This document shows positions 34,784 through 42,036 of a stretch of 64,000 nucleotides of DNA, piece after piece; positions within the stretch are counted from its first letter, which is position 1, and each line of letters opens with the position of its first letter. The notes below the pieces were generated by a model. That model saw only the letters and a list, made by a program, of their open reading frames with translations. It did not search any database and was not told the DNA's origin. The DNA is taken from the NCBI RefSeq assembly GCF_020539505.1, contig NZ_JACDXW010000004.1, positions 1 through 64,000 on the forward strand, given 5' to 3'. Origin of the DNA: Mesopusillimonas faecipullorum. Its GTDB lineage: Bacteria > Pseudomonadota > Gammaproteobacteria > Burkholderiales > Burkholderiaceae_B. The position numbers and the translations under genes are program-made.

Positions 34784-35674
34784 ATGGAACTGCGACACCT
34801 TCGCTGCTTTGTGGCTCTCGCAGAAGAGCTGCACTTCACACGGGCCGCAGAGCGCCTGCATATCGAACAGCCACCGCTGTCCCGCGCCATCAAGGAGCTT
34901 GAGGATGATCTGGGTGTGGTGCTTTTCGAGCGCAACCGCCGAGGCACGGTACTGACCGAGGCGGGTGCAACGTTCCTGAAAGATGTGCGCAGGGTGTTCG
35001 CCGTCCTCAAACAGGCTCAGGAGAACGTCCGGGCGGTCGCTGCGGGCTTGAGCGGAAGCCTTCGCATCGCCGTATCCGACGGCGCAATCGATCCCAGGCT
35101 GTCGGCCCTCTTGGCCCGCTGCCGCGAGGAAGAGCCGGAGATCGAGATTCGCCTGTCCGAAGTGCCGTTGGCCGATCAGTTGCGTGGTTTGCGCTCAGGC
35201 GACTTCTCGATCGGGTTTGCGCACACGGCGGAAGTCGGCGACGGCATCGTTACCGAGCCACTCTGGCACGATCCGCTGGTGGTTGCCGTGCCCGCCCGGC
35301 ATCCTTTGCTTTCACACAAGGCTGTTCCGCTGCATCAGCTTGCGAGCTACCCACTGGTCTTATGCGATCCGCAAGTATGCGAAGGCTACCATCGTGAACT
35401 GGCGCGGCTGCTGCGACCTTTGGAGCGTCCCCCTGACGTCGCCGAGCACGTGTCTTCATTGGACATGATGCTCACCCTGGTCGGTGCCGGCTACGGGGTG
35501 GGCTTCATCACCGAAACCAGGATCGCGGCGAGCCTGCGCCCCGATGTGGTGATCCGCCCTCTGGCCATGGATTCCGCAGTCATCACGACCTACTTGCTAC
35601 GGCCCGCCGGCGAGGACTCGCCGGTGTCGGTGGAGCGGTTCATCGCACGCCTGCGCGCGCATTCGGACGATTGA
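34784..35674 (+). CDS. LysR-family regulator
   Basis: A 296-residue LysR protein. The N-terminal winged helix-turn-helix (residues 1-60, with FTRAAERLHIEQPPLSRAIKELE) is complete, followed by a linker helix and a ligand-binding domain. The target is unknown; it is divergent from the defence operon and upstream of the XRE-AAA-S8 module, so it may serve either or the ICE itself. Its ligand-binding part is visibly similar to the stand-alone domain at 40167-40808 (both share a SALLA...EEPE pattern and a GYGVG stretch), which suggests duplication within the element. Confidence 0.93.
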   Translation: MELRHLRCFVALAEELHFTRAAERLHIEQPPLSRAIKELEDDLGVVLFERNRRGTVLTEAGATFLKDVRRVFAVLKQAQENVRAVAAGLSGSLRIAVSDGAIDPRLSALLARCREEEPEIEIRLSEVPLADQLRGLRSGDFSIGFAHTAEVGDGIVTEPLWHDPLVVAVPARHPLLSHKAVPLHQLASYPLVLCDPQVCEGYHRELARLLRPLERPPDVAEHVSSLDMMLTLVGAGYGVGFITETRIAASLRPDVVIRPLAMDSAVITTYLLRPAGEDSPVSVERFIARLRAHSDD

Positions 35675-35808
35675 TCCGCAGCGGCCAGGACTGGCTGCCT
35701 GAAGCCTGCCAGCGCGGTATCCGGGGGAGAAGTCTCGTCAATGATGTTCACTGGTGGTAAAATTTCAGGGTACTTACGCTCGTCGCAACCCGTGAGAAAG
35801 CAAGCGCC

Positions 35809-36126
35809 ATGAATGTTGGACAAGCCATTCGACTGTGCCGAACGCAACGGGGCGTCTCTCAAAGCACCATTGCGAACCGAGCCAATTGCTCCGTGTCGTA
35901 CTTGTCGATGCTTGAGAACAATAAGCGCGACCCGACACTTTCGACGGTTACAAGAATTGCCGAGGCATTGCATGTGCCTGTCGGCCTGCTGTTCGTTCTG
36001 GCTGCCGACCAAAGCGAACTGGGTGCGATAGACGAGCACGTCGCCGATCAGTTAATGCAGTCTGCGCTGGCATCACTGGGAGCATCGGCCAACATGACAG
36101 CGCAGGTGGGAGGCCACTATGGCTAA
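35809..36126 (+). CDS. XRE-family HTH regulator of the AAA-S8 module
   Basis: A 105-residue protein with a canonical XRE helix-turn-helix at about residues 6-60 (AIRLCRTQRGVSQSTIANRAN, then SYLSMLENNKRDPTLSTV). The C-terminal 40 residues have no known fold. Its last codons overlap the AAA ATPase start by eight bases, so it is co-translated with it and is the likely repressor of the module. A possible promoter (TAAAATTT region, about 35757-35766) lies about 45 bases before the start, but no clear operator is seen. Confidence 0.9.
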   Translation: MNVGQAIRLCRTQRGVSQSTIANRANCSVSYLSMLENNKRDPTLSTVTRIAEALHVPVGLLFVLAADQSELGAIDEHVADQLMQSALASLGASANMTAQVGGHYG

Positions 36127-37150
36127 TGCCGAACAACTCAAGGCGTTGGTGAAATCCCATATCGAGCGGGATGACCAGCATTTCTATTCTGTTGCCATGC
36201 AGGTCGCGGCCCGTGAAGCGAAGGTAGGTCACGGCAAGCTTGCCGAAGAACTCCGCGACATGATCGACGCGGCAAAAGCCCGTGTCGCGCCGGGTGGCCC
36301 CGAGGGCAAACTGGTGCCGTTGGCTCGTCCTCGCGGTGAGTTGGCAAACTTGCTGACGGTTTCCTATCCGAAGAATCGTCTGTCGGACATGGTGCTCGAT
36401 GCGGAGATGGCCGAACAACTTGGTCGCATCATGAAAGAGCAGAGGCATCATTTGCGCATCCGCGAGCATGGCCTGTCGCCAAGACGCAAACTGCTGCTGG
36501 TCGGGCCACCGGGCACCGGCAAGACGATGACCGCCTCTGTGTTGGCCGGTGAACTTGGCATTCCGCTGTTCTCCGTTCGACTGGATGCACTGATCACCAA
36601 GTTCATGGGGGAGACCGCCGCCAAGCTGCGCCAAATATTCGATGCCATCAATGATGTGCGAGGCGTCTACTTCTTTGACGAGTTCGACGCCATCGGCTCA
36701 CAAAGAGGGCTGGCTAATGACGTGGGTGAGATTCGGCGGGTACTGAACAGTTTTCTGCAAATGATCGAGAGCGACCAATCCCATAGCTTGATCGTTGCAG
36801 CAACGAACCATGTTGAGATCCTTGACTACGCGCTTTTTCGCCGATTTGATGACGTGATCGAGTATCGGCTCCCGAGCGCGCCGCAGGCTACCAAGCTGAT
36901 CCAGTCGCGGCTTGGGAAGTTCGCGCCCAAGCCCTTTCCGCTCAAGGCCATCACAGCCAAGGCAGAAGGCTTGAGCTACGCGGAGATCAGACGTGCCGTA
37001 GATGAATCCATCAAGGAAGCCGTGATGCACGACGAGGAGCGCGTAAAAGCAGATGTGCTGACACGTGCTTTCGATGAGCGCCGCAAATTAAGCCTCAGAA
37101 TGAACAACAAGAAGGTCGCACCGAGCAATGCCGGATCAACTACAAGCTAA
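36119..37150 (+). CDS. AAA+ ATPase paired with a subtilase
   Basis: A 343-residue AAA+ ATPase. The N-terminal 120 residues are helical with no recognised domain; the AAA core has Walker A GPPGTGKT at residues 129-136, Walker B YFFDEFDAIG (D187, E188) and a sensor-1-like VAATNH segment. This is the spastin/FtsH-like class of small AAA proteins seen upstream of S8 peptidases. It overlaps the subtilase gene by 23 bases. The ATPase probably controls or feeds the protease. No transmembrane segment is present, so both should be cytosolic. Confidence 0.9.
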   Translation: MANAEQLKALVKSHIERDDQHFYSVAMQVAAREAKVGHGKLAEELRDMIDAAKARVAPGGPEGKLVPLARPRGELANLLTVSYPKNRLSDMVLDAEMAEQLGRIMKEQRHHLRIREHGLSPRRKLLLVGPPGTGKTMTASVLAGELGIPLFSVRLDALITKFMGETAAKLRQIFDAINDVRGVYFFDEFDAIGSQRGLANDVGEIRRVLNSFLQMIESDQSHSLIVAATNHVEILDYALFRRFDDVIEYRLPSAPQATKLIQSRLGKFAPKPFPLKAITAKAEGLSYAEIRRAVDESIKEAVMHDEERVKADVLTRAFDERRKLSLRMNNKKVAPSNAGSTTS

Positions 37151-39641
37151 GCGCCCACATTTCATTCTTCGAGACACATCTCAAGCCGTCGAGTTCAAAG
37201 CGCACTCTGCTGGCGGTGGATCGACACGCAGCGTGCCGACGTTGCCCCGGCAGCAGCACGGTGCATCCCTTCGCGACCAGGTTGAAAACTTGAAGCCCGC
37301 TGCAGCAGAGGCGGTGCAAGGTCAGCGAGACCTGCAACTGGAAAGCGGGTTGGGCTTGCAAATCCAGTTTTCCAGCCAACCTGATGTCGAGTTGGCATTC
37401 GAGAGCTTGGCGAACGAAACCAGGAACATTGAACTTCTCAGTGTTCGCCGCGAAGGCAACCAGACCTTCGCCAATGTCTTCGTTCCTGATGGAAAGCTGG
37501 CGCACTTCGAGAAATACATATCCGACTATCTGGAGGAGAAGAAGGACAGTCGCGGTCAAGCACGCGATCACCGGAAGTTGTTGGATGCCATCGAATCCAT
37601 CCGAACTGCAGAAATCAGGGCTCTGTGGACTGACGCTCCCGAACTGCTGCCTGACGATCTTGCGACCGCCTTCTGGTGGGAGGTATGGCTTCCGGTTCGA
37701 GGGGCGGGGCAGCGGCAAGTCGTTGTAGAAGACTTCAAGAAGCTTGCTCGATTGGCGGAATGTGTCGTCAGTGACAAGCAGGTCAATTTTCCCGAACGCA
37801 CGGTGTTGTTGATGTATGGGTCGCAGCAGCAGTTCTCGCGGTCGGTGATGACGCTGAACTGTGTCGCTGAACTTCGCTACGCCAAGGAGACGGCCGAGTT
37901 CTTCGACGGCATGGGCATCAGTGAACAACGGGAGTGGGCGGACGACTTGCTGCGTCGCGCCCAGTTGAGGCCATCAGGCGACACCGCTCCGCGAGTCTGC
38001 TTATTGGATTCCGGCGTGACGCGCGCGCATCCGCTCTTGGAGCCGTTGATGGATGCGAGCGATTTGCATACCGTGGAGCCAGCCTGGGGCGTGGATGATG
38101 AGGCCAATCATGGCACTGGCTTGGCGGGCTTGGCTGCCTATGGCGATCTCACAGACGCCCTGGCGTCTGCGGATTCGATCAACGTCCCTCATCGGCTGGA
38201 GTCGGTCAAGCTGATACCGGCGGAAGGTGCGAATGAAGGCGATGCGCGCCACCATGCTTACCTTTTCATGGAAGGCGTTGCGCGGCCTGAAATCTCCGCT
38301 CCGAATCGGTCGCGCGTGTTCGCTTCGGCGGTGACAGCCTCGGACTACCGTGATCGTGGTCGTCCTTCCTCGTGGTCTGCTGCCGTCGATAGCCTTGCTG
38401 CGGATACCGATGGGGTCGGTGAAAGCCCGCGTCTGTTCGTGCTGTCCGCCGGCAACACGCGCGACCCCAATGCATGGGCGGGGTATCCAGATAGCCTTTC
38501 CACCAATCTCGTGCATGACCCTGGCCAGGCATGGAACGCGATCACGGTGGGCGCTTTTACCGACAAGATCGACACGGAAGGTCATCCTTCCTTGAAGCCC
38601 GTTGCCGAAGCCGGCGGCCTCAGCCCTTTCACGACAACAACCAGGACGTGGGATCGCGCATGGCCCTTGAAACCCGAAGTGGTGCTGGAAGGAGGCAATG
38701 CAGCCAAGGATGAGCTGGGGGCGGTAGGCATGGCCAGCCTGAACTTGTTGACGACCCATAACCAGCCGTTGGATCGCTTGTTCACTACCAGCAATGCCAC
38801 CAGTGCCGCATCGGCATTGTGCGCGGGAATGGCGGCGCAGATCATGGCGGCCTATCCGCACCTCCGACCTGAAACCGTGCGTGCGTTGCTGGTACATTCG
38901 GCGCAATGGAGCGAGGCCATGCGGGGGATGTTCTTGCCCGCAGCGCCCAACAAGGACGACTACGTTCACCTGATTCGCCATTGCGGCTGGGGAACCCCGG
39001 ACTTGAACCGCGCGCTCTGGAGTGCGGGAGACTCGCTGACCCTACTGGTTGAAGACGTGGTGCATCCTTATGCGAAGGTTCAGGGCAAGGGCATCGTGAC
39101 GCGCGACATGAATCTGCACTCCTTGCCTTGGCCGAAGGATGAGTTGGAGGCGTTGCAGGACACGCCCGTCGAGATGCGCATCACGCTCTCCTACTTCATC
39201 GAACCCAATCCATCAGCGCGTGGTGTTGCATCAAAGTATCACTACCCTTCGCATCGCCTGCGATTTGATGTGCAGCGTCCGCTTGATGCATCCACCGAGA
39301 ATTTTGTCGCACGGGTGAATGCGGCAGCGCAGCGCGAGGATGAGGGTGACCCTGTGAACCCCTCAGATCCCAATTGGCTGTTGGGCGAACGGCAGCGGCA
39401 TCGTGGTTCGCTGCATCAGGATGTCTGGAAAGGTACGGCGGCTGACTTGGCCAGCCGTGGCTTCATTGCTGTGTATCCTTCGGCTGGGTGGTGGCGGACA
39501 CGGCCTGCGCTGGAACGTTATGGCCTGCCGGCGCGATATAGCTTGGTGGTATCCATTCAGACCCAGCAGACGGACGTTGATCTTTACGCTGCTATTTCCC
39601 AGAAAATCCCTGTGGCTAATGTTGTGGTTGTCGATACGTAA
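37128..39641 (+). CDS. S8 (subtilisin-like) peptidase
   Basis: An 837-residue serine protease with the S8 catalytic triad: D294 in CLLDSGVTRAHP, H328 in ANHGTGLAG and S559 in NATSAASALCAGMAA. There is no signal peptide, so it should act inside the cell, which is unusual for subtilases. An N-terminal region of about 280 residues without a recognised domain and a C-terminal beta-rich region of about 200 residues flank the protease domain. Co-translation with the AAA ATPase suggests a regulated intracellular proteolysis device. Its location among defence genes on an ICE makes a phage-response role plausible; no direct evidence is in the sequence. Confidence 0.92.
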   Translation: MPDQLQAKRPHFILRDTSQAVEFKAHSAGGGSTRSVPTLPRQQHGASLRDQVENLKPAAAEAVQGQRDLQLESGLGLQIQFSSQPDVELAFESLANETRNIELLSVRREGNQTFANVFVPDGKLAHFEKYISDYLEEKKDSRGQARDHRKLLDAIESIRTAEIRALWTDAPELLPDDLATAFWWEVWLPVRGAGQRQVVVEDFKKLARLAECVVSDKQVNFPERTVLLMYGSQQQFSRSVMTLNCVAELRYAKETAEFFDGMGISEQREWADDLLRRAQLRPSGDTAPRVCLLDSGVTRAHPLLEPLMDASDLHTVEPAWGVDDEANHGTGLAGLAAYGDLTDALASADSINVPHRLESVKLIPAEGANEGDARHHAYLFMEGVARPEISAPNRSRVFASAVTASDYRDRGRPSSWSAAVDSLAADTDGVGESPRLFVLSAGNTRDPNAWAGYPDSLSTNLVHDPGQAWNAITVGAFTDKIDTEGHPSLKPVAEAGGLSPFTTTTRTWDRAWPLKPEVVLEGGNAAKDELGAVGMASLNLLTTHNQPLDRLFTTSNATSAASALCAGMAAQIMAAYPHLRPETVRALLVHSAQWSEAMRGMFLPAAPNKDDYVHLIRHCGWGTPDLNRALWSAGDSLTLLVEDVVHPYAKVQGKGIVTRDMNLHSLPWPKDELEALQDTPVEMRITLSYFIEPNPSARGVASKYHYPSHRLRFDVQRPLDASTENFVARVNAAAQREDEGDPVNPSDPNWLLGERQRHRGSLHQDVWKGTAADLASRGFIAVYPSAGWWRTRPALERYGLPARYSLVVSIQTQQTDVDLYAAISQKIPVANVVVVDT

Positions 39642-39739
39642 GAGGCATTCCAGTGTTCCGCTGTCGGGCTAAGCACCCGCCCGGCGCCGTTGGCTGCGAC
39701 AGCTTGCGCTGCCAATATCCGAAAAGACACTTACGACCG

Positions 39740-40045
39740 CTATGCCGAATCTTGCGGCTCACTGCCCGCGCTGAGGTTCTTTTCAGTCGCGGCCATCAAT
39801 TCGCTGGCGCTTATCCCGAGTGCGGCAGCGATTTTCAGTATCAAAGGCAGCGTCGGCACATGCTCCCCGCGTTCGATCTTGCCCATGTGCGAACGCGATA
39901 TTCCCGCCTGATACGCAAAATCGTCTTGAGCGACCCCCTGCGCGACGCGAGCGGCACGCACGGCCCGCCCGAAAGCTAATGCTGGTTCGGATTCATATGT
40001 GGGTGTGCCAGGTGGACGACCTGGCTGAATAGTAAGCTTCTGCAT
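39740..40045 (-). CDS. XRE-family HTH regulator near the ICE end
   Basis: A 101-residue protein with a helix-turn-helix at about residues 28-85 (FGRAVRAARVAQGVAQDDFAY, then SRSHMGKIERGEHVPTLPL). The ATG at 40045 is chosen over TTG 40060. It is divergent from the LysR ligand-binding-domain gene; two copies of ACGTTAAAC lie in the shared control region. The target is presumably this intergenic region. Confidence 0.85.
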   Translation of the reverse strand: MQKLTIQPGRPPGTPTYESEPALAFGRAVRAARVAQGVAQDDFAYQAGISRSHMGKIERGEHVPTLPLILKIAAALGISASELMAATEKNLSAGSEPQDSA

Positions 40046-40080
40046 CAACAGAAGCGTCAAACAATCCTCTTAAATTAACC

Positions 40081-40104
40081 ACGTTAAACATATAGACGTT
40101 AAAC
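40081..40104. promoter_or_regulatory. Direct repeats in a divergent control region
   Basis: ACGTTAAAC occurs at 40081-40089 and 40096-40104, one and a half helical turns apart, in the AT-rich 121-base gap between the XRE gene (leftward) and the LysR-domain gene (rightward). These are candidate operator sites for the XRE protein. Confidence 0.4.
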
Positions 40105-40166
40105 TTCTCTCTTTACTATGATGCTGGTTTGCCCTTGACCTGCTTCGTCGCTTCTGTAGGTTCTCC

Positions 40167-40808
40167 GTGGACAACATCACCAGCCAACCCGCCCACCTCA
40201 GGCTTGCGATTGCGCCAGGCGTATCGTCATCTCAGCTCTCGGCGCTGCTCGCGCTGCAACGAGCGGAAGAACCCGAGGTCAGCATCACGTTCTTTGAAGT
40301 GGCAGGTGACGAGCTGCTTGATGGGCTTCGTGAAGGCCGCTACGACGTGGGAATGTCGCTTCAAGGAGCGAGCGATCCGGCCCTGGAAACCCAGCCCTTG
40401 TGGATTGAGCACATGGCCGTTGCGATACCGCTGAGGCTTCCCTTGCTTGAGCAGGCATCGCTCACCATCGCCGACCTCCAGAACTATCCGATCTTTCGCT
40501 GGGAGGCTGAGACCTGTTCTTCGCTGGATCGTCGGCTGCTCGCGCGTCTGCCTGCTGACCCGCAGAACCTTCAGTACGTGACTTCCTTCGAGATGATGGC
40601 GCTATGGGTTTCTGCCGGCTACGGTGTCGGGGTATCCGCACAATCGCGTATCAAGCACGCCCCTGGATGGGGAGTCAGCATGCGACCACTGGACGACGGC
40701 CCCTACGAAATCGTGACGCACCTGCATAGGCCCCAGGGGCAAGCGAACCCTGTTTCCGAACGGTTCGAGCGCAGGGCACTGCAGATCGCAAAAGCGCTCC
40801 CTTCCTGA
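40167..40808 (+). CDS. LysR ligand-binding domain without an HTH
   Basis: A 213-residue protein that matches only the substrate-binding half of LysR regulators (HLRLAIAPGVSSSQLSALLA onward, with the late GYGVGVSAQSR). No winged helix precedes it: upstream frames contain none, and the GTG at 40167 starts directly before the domain. It may be a remnant of a LysR gene or a deliberate ligand-binding partner of the divergent XRE protein. It shows visible similarity to the LysR protein at 34784-35674. It is the last gene before the att site. Confidence 0.8.
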   Translation: MDNITSQPAHLRLAIAPGVSSSQLSALLALQRAEEPEVSITFFEVAGDELLDGLREGRYDVGMSLQGASDPALETQPLWIEHMAVAIPLRLPLLEQASLTIADLQNYPIFRWEAETCSSLDRRLLARLPADPQNLQYVTSFEMMALWVSAGYGVGVSAQSRIKHAPGWGVSMRPLDDGPYEIVTHLHRPQGQANPVSERFERRALQIAKALPS

Positions 40809-40896
40809 TCGCAGTGGCTGTCGGTAGCTGCCAGCAGAGGGCGGTGGATTTATGCCTTTCGCCAAGAGGGGTGATGTGGTACATTCAGAGGCCACT

Positions 40897-40915
40897 TCTG
40901 GTTTTAATAACCAGA
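40897..40915. repeat. 7-bp inverted repeat near the ICE end
   Basis: TCTGGTT and AACCAGA flank TTAAT. An A-run follows on the plus strand, so it is not an intrinsic terminator. It lies 39 bases inside the att site and may be a protein-binding site at the element end. Confidence 0.4.
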
Positions 40916-40953
40916 AAAAATCTTTATTAATCAATGGGTTGGCTGCTTTGGGT

Positions 40954-40973
40954 GATTCCCATCACCCGCTCCA
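40954..40973 (+). other. ICE attachment site: 3' end of tRNA-Gly
   Basis: GATTCCCATCACCCGCTCCA has the form of the T-arm 3' side plus acceptor strand of a tRNA-Gly, with the discriminator and CCA end. The rest of a tRNA is absent upstream, so this is a duplicated end left by integration, not a working tRNA. It coincides with the change from element to chromosomal genes. PFGI-1/ICEclc-type elements use tRNA-Gly or tRNA-Lys ends. The site is also part of the GGGTGA/TCACCC inverted repeat at 40950-40967. Confidence 0.7.
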
Positions 40974-40980
40974 GAATTCA

Positions 40981-41012
40981 AAAAAGCCCAGGCCTTGGCC
41001 TGGGCTTTTTTT
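40981..41012 (+). terminator. Strong intrinsic terminator next to the att site
   Basis: AGCCCAGG (40985-40992) and CCTGGGCT (40999-41006) form a stem around CCTTGG, followed by a run of seven T and preceded by six A, so it could work in both directions. It is probably the original terminator of the tRNA-Gly transcription unit, left on the chromosome side after the element inserted. Confidence 0.85.
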
Positions 41013-41039
41013 CGTGGTGCGCTGGTACGCGCGCCAAAA

Positions 41040-41069
41040 CCTAGGGGCAGGGTCAGTGCCGCCCCTAGG
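41040..41069. repeat. 9-bp inverted repeat downstream of the terminator
   Basis: CCTAGGGGC and GCCCCTAGG flank a 12-base loop. No T-tract follows. Function unknown. Confidence 0.4.
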
Positions 41070-41106
41070 TGGGCATAAGGGCCGGTGGCGAACTGCCGCC
41101 CGGAGA

Positions 41107-41274
41107 TCAACCCGAGTGTGGGCGCTTGCCGGGGTTTTTCTTGTGGTGGGTATTTGCGCCACGCTCCAGGCTTACACGTTGGCCACGGCCTTGTGTCTTG
41201 AAGGTCACGCCCTTGGGAGCGACGGGAGGGGGAGTGCGTTTGCGGTCGGCTTCGGTAACGATTTTGTTGCCCAT
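41107..41274 (-). CDS. Small basic hypothetical protein
   Basis: A 55-codon frame starting at ATG 41274: MGNKIVTEADRKRTPPPVAP at the N-terminus and a lysine/histidine/arginine-rich end (THHKKNPGKRPHSG). Third codon positions are strongly G or C, like true genes of this genome. The ribosome-binding site is weak (GAG about 7 bases upstream). No family is recognised; the charge suggests nucleic-acid contact. The rest of the gap up to 41512 shows nothing else. Confidence 0.4.
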   Translation of the reverse strand: MGNKIVTEADRKRTPPPVAPKGVTFKTQGRGQRVSLERGANTHHKKNPGKRPHSG

Positions 41275-41512
41275 GAAGATCTCACTAGTTTGGTTAAGTT
41301 AGCTATTGTTCCATATTTGCAAGGTTTATTCTTGGCGGCAAGGAACAGACAGCGAATATAGCCCGGTAATGCCTGAGTTTGCATGAGCATTGCACAGCGG
41401 TTCGGTAGCACACACGGTGAAGCACACCGTTTCCATCGCATTGGCACCTCGCTAAGCACGGTAAGGTGGATGGAAGACGGTTATCCCGGCACGGCCTTGC
41501 AGTCACCCATCT

Positions 41513-41980
41513 TCACTGCTCCCACCTTCGTAATATCGTCAATACAAACAAGGCAATCAAAGTACTGGCGATAGCGGTGGCTTCTTTGCCGTAGCCGGCG
41601 GCGACCCCAATGGCTGCTGCCACCCAGATGGTAGCGGCGGTGGTAAGGCCTTTGACCTCTTGGTCGGCCTGCTGTTTGATGATGGCGCCTGCACCCAAAA
41701 AGCCTATGCCCGAGATAACGCCTTGTATGACGCGGCTGGTGGAGGCCTCGTCCATGTCGCTAAGAGCCGGCACCATGACAAACAGCGCGGCGCCCATGGA
41801 AACTAGAATATGGGTGCGTAGCCCGGCGTCTTTGCCCTTGCGCTCACGTTCGTAGCCTATGGCCGCCCCCAATATGACGGCCAGGCCTAGCCTAAGCAGA
41901 ATAATGGTGGCTTGGCGCAGGTCGCCCATGTCCGAAAACTCAGAGAGCAAGGCCTGCCATATGCTTGAGGTTTCCGCCAT
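41513..41980 (-). CDS. MgtC/SapB-family membrane protein
   Basis: A 155-residue protein with four to five hydrophobic segments. It carries the MgtC-family block LGAAIGYERERKGKDAGLRTH (about residues 37-57) and the glycine-rich ISGIGFLGAGAIIK (about 88-102). Bacterial members adjust magnesium homeostasis or F-ATPase activity in virulence and low-Mg conditions; in short members like this one, without the C-terminal cytosolic domain, the role is unclear. It is monocistronic. Confidence 0.93.
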   Translation of the reverse strand: MAETSSIWQALLSEFSDMGDLRQATIILLRLGLAVILGAAIGYERERKGKDAGLRTHILVSMGAALFVMVPALSDMDEASTSRVIQGVISGIGFLGAGAIIKQQADQEVKGLTTAATIWVAAAIGVAAGYGKEATAIASTLIALFVLTILRRWEQ

Positions 41981-42036
41981 GTCAGGGCTCCTTAAGAAGC
42001 GGTTGAAAACTTAAGTCTTATGTCAGTATCGTAAGT

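Larger units (their letters stand above)
1..40973. mobile_element. Distal part of an ICE (MPF_G / MOBH, PFGI-1/ICEclc-like)
   Basis: The left 19 kb follow the gene order of the PFGI-1/ICEclc transfer module, from the coupling protein TraD to the relaxase TraI. The next 22 kb are cargo: a toxin-antitoxin pair, restriction-modification, Gabija, an ATPase-protease module and regulators. The right limit is set at a 20-base match to the 3' end of a tRNA-Gly, with ordinary metabolic genes beyond it. The integrase and the intact tRNA gene should lie to the left, outside the window. Family assignments come from protein motifs and gene order. The boundary is inferred. Confidence 0.88.

Noticed and set aside
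40897-40915. Intrinsic terminator after the LysR-domain gene
   Set aside because: The hairpin is followed by A, not T, on the plus strand, and no T-run follows it on the minus strand either.
40930-40973. A complete tRNA gene
   Set aside because: Only the last 20 bases match tRNA-Gly. No D-arm or anticodon arm is present upstream.
40852-41361. A 169-codon plus-strand open frame across the ICE end
   Set aside because: It runs through the att site, the terminator and an inverted repeat and has no ribosome-binding site or recognisable motif. The minus-strand ORF at 41107-41274 is a better reading of part of it.
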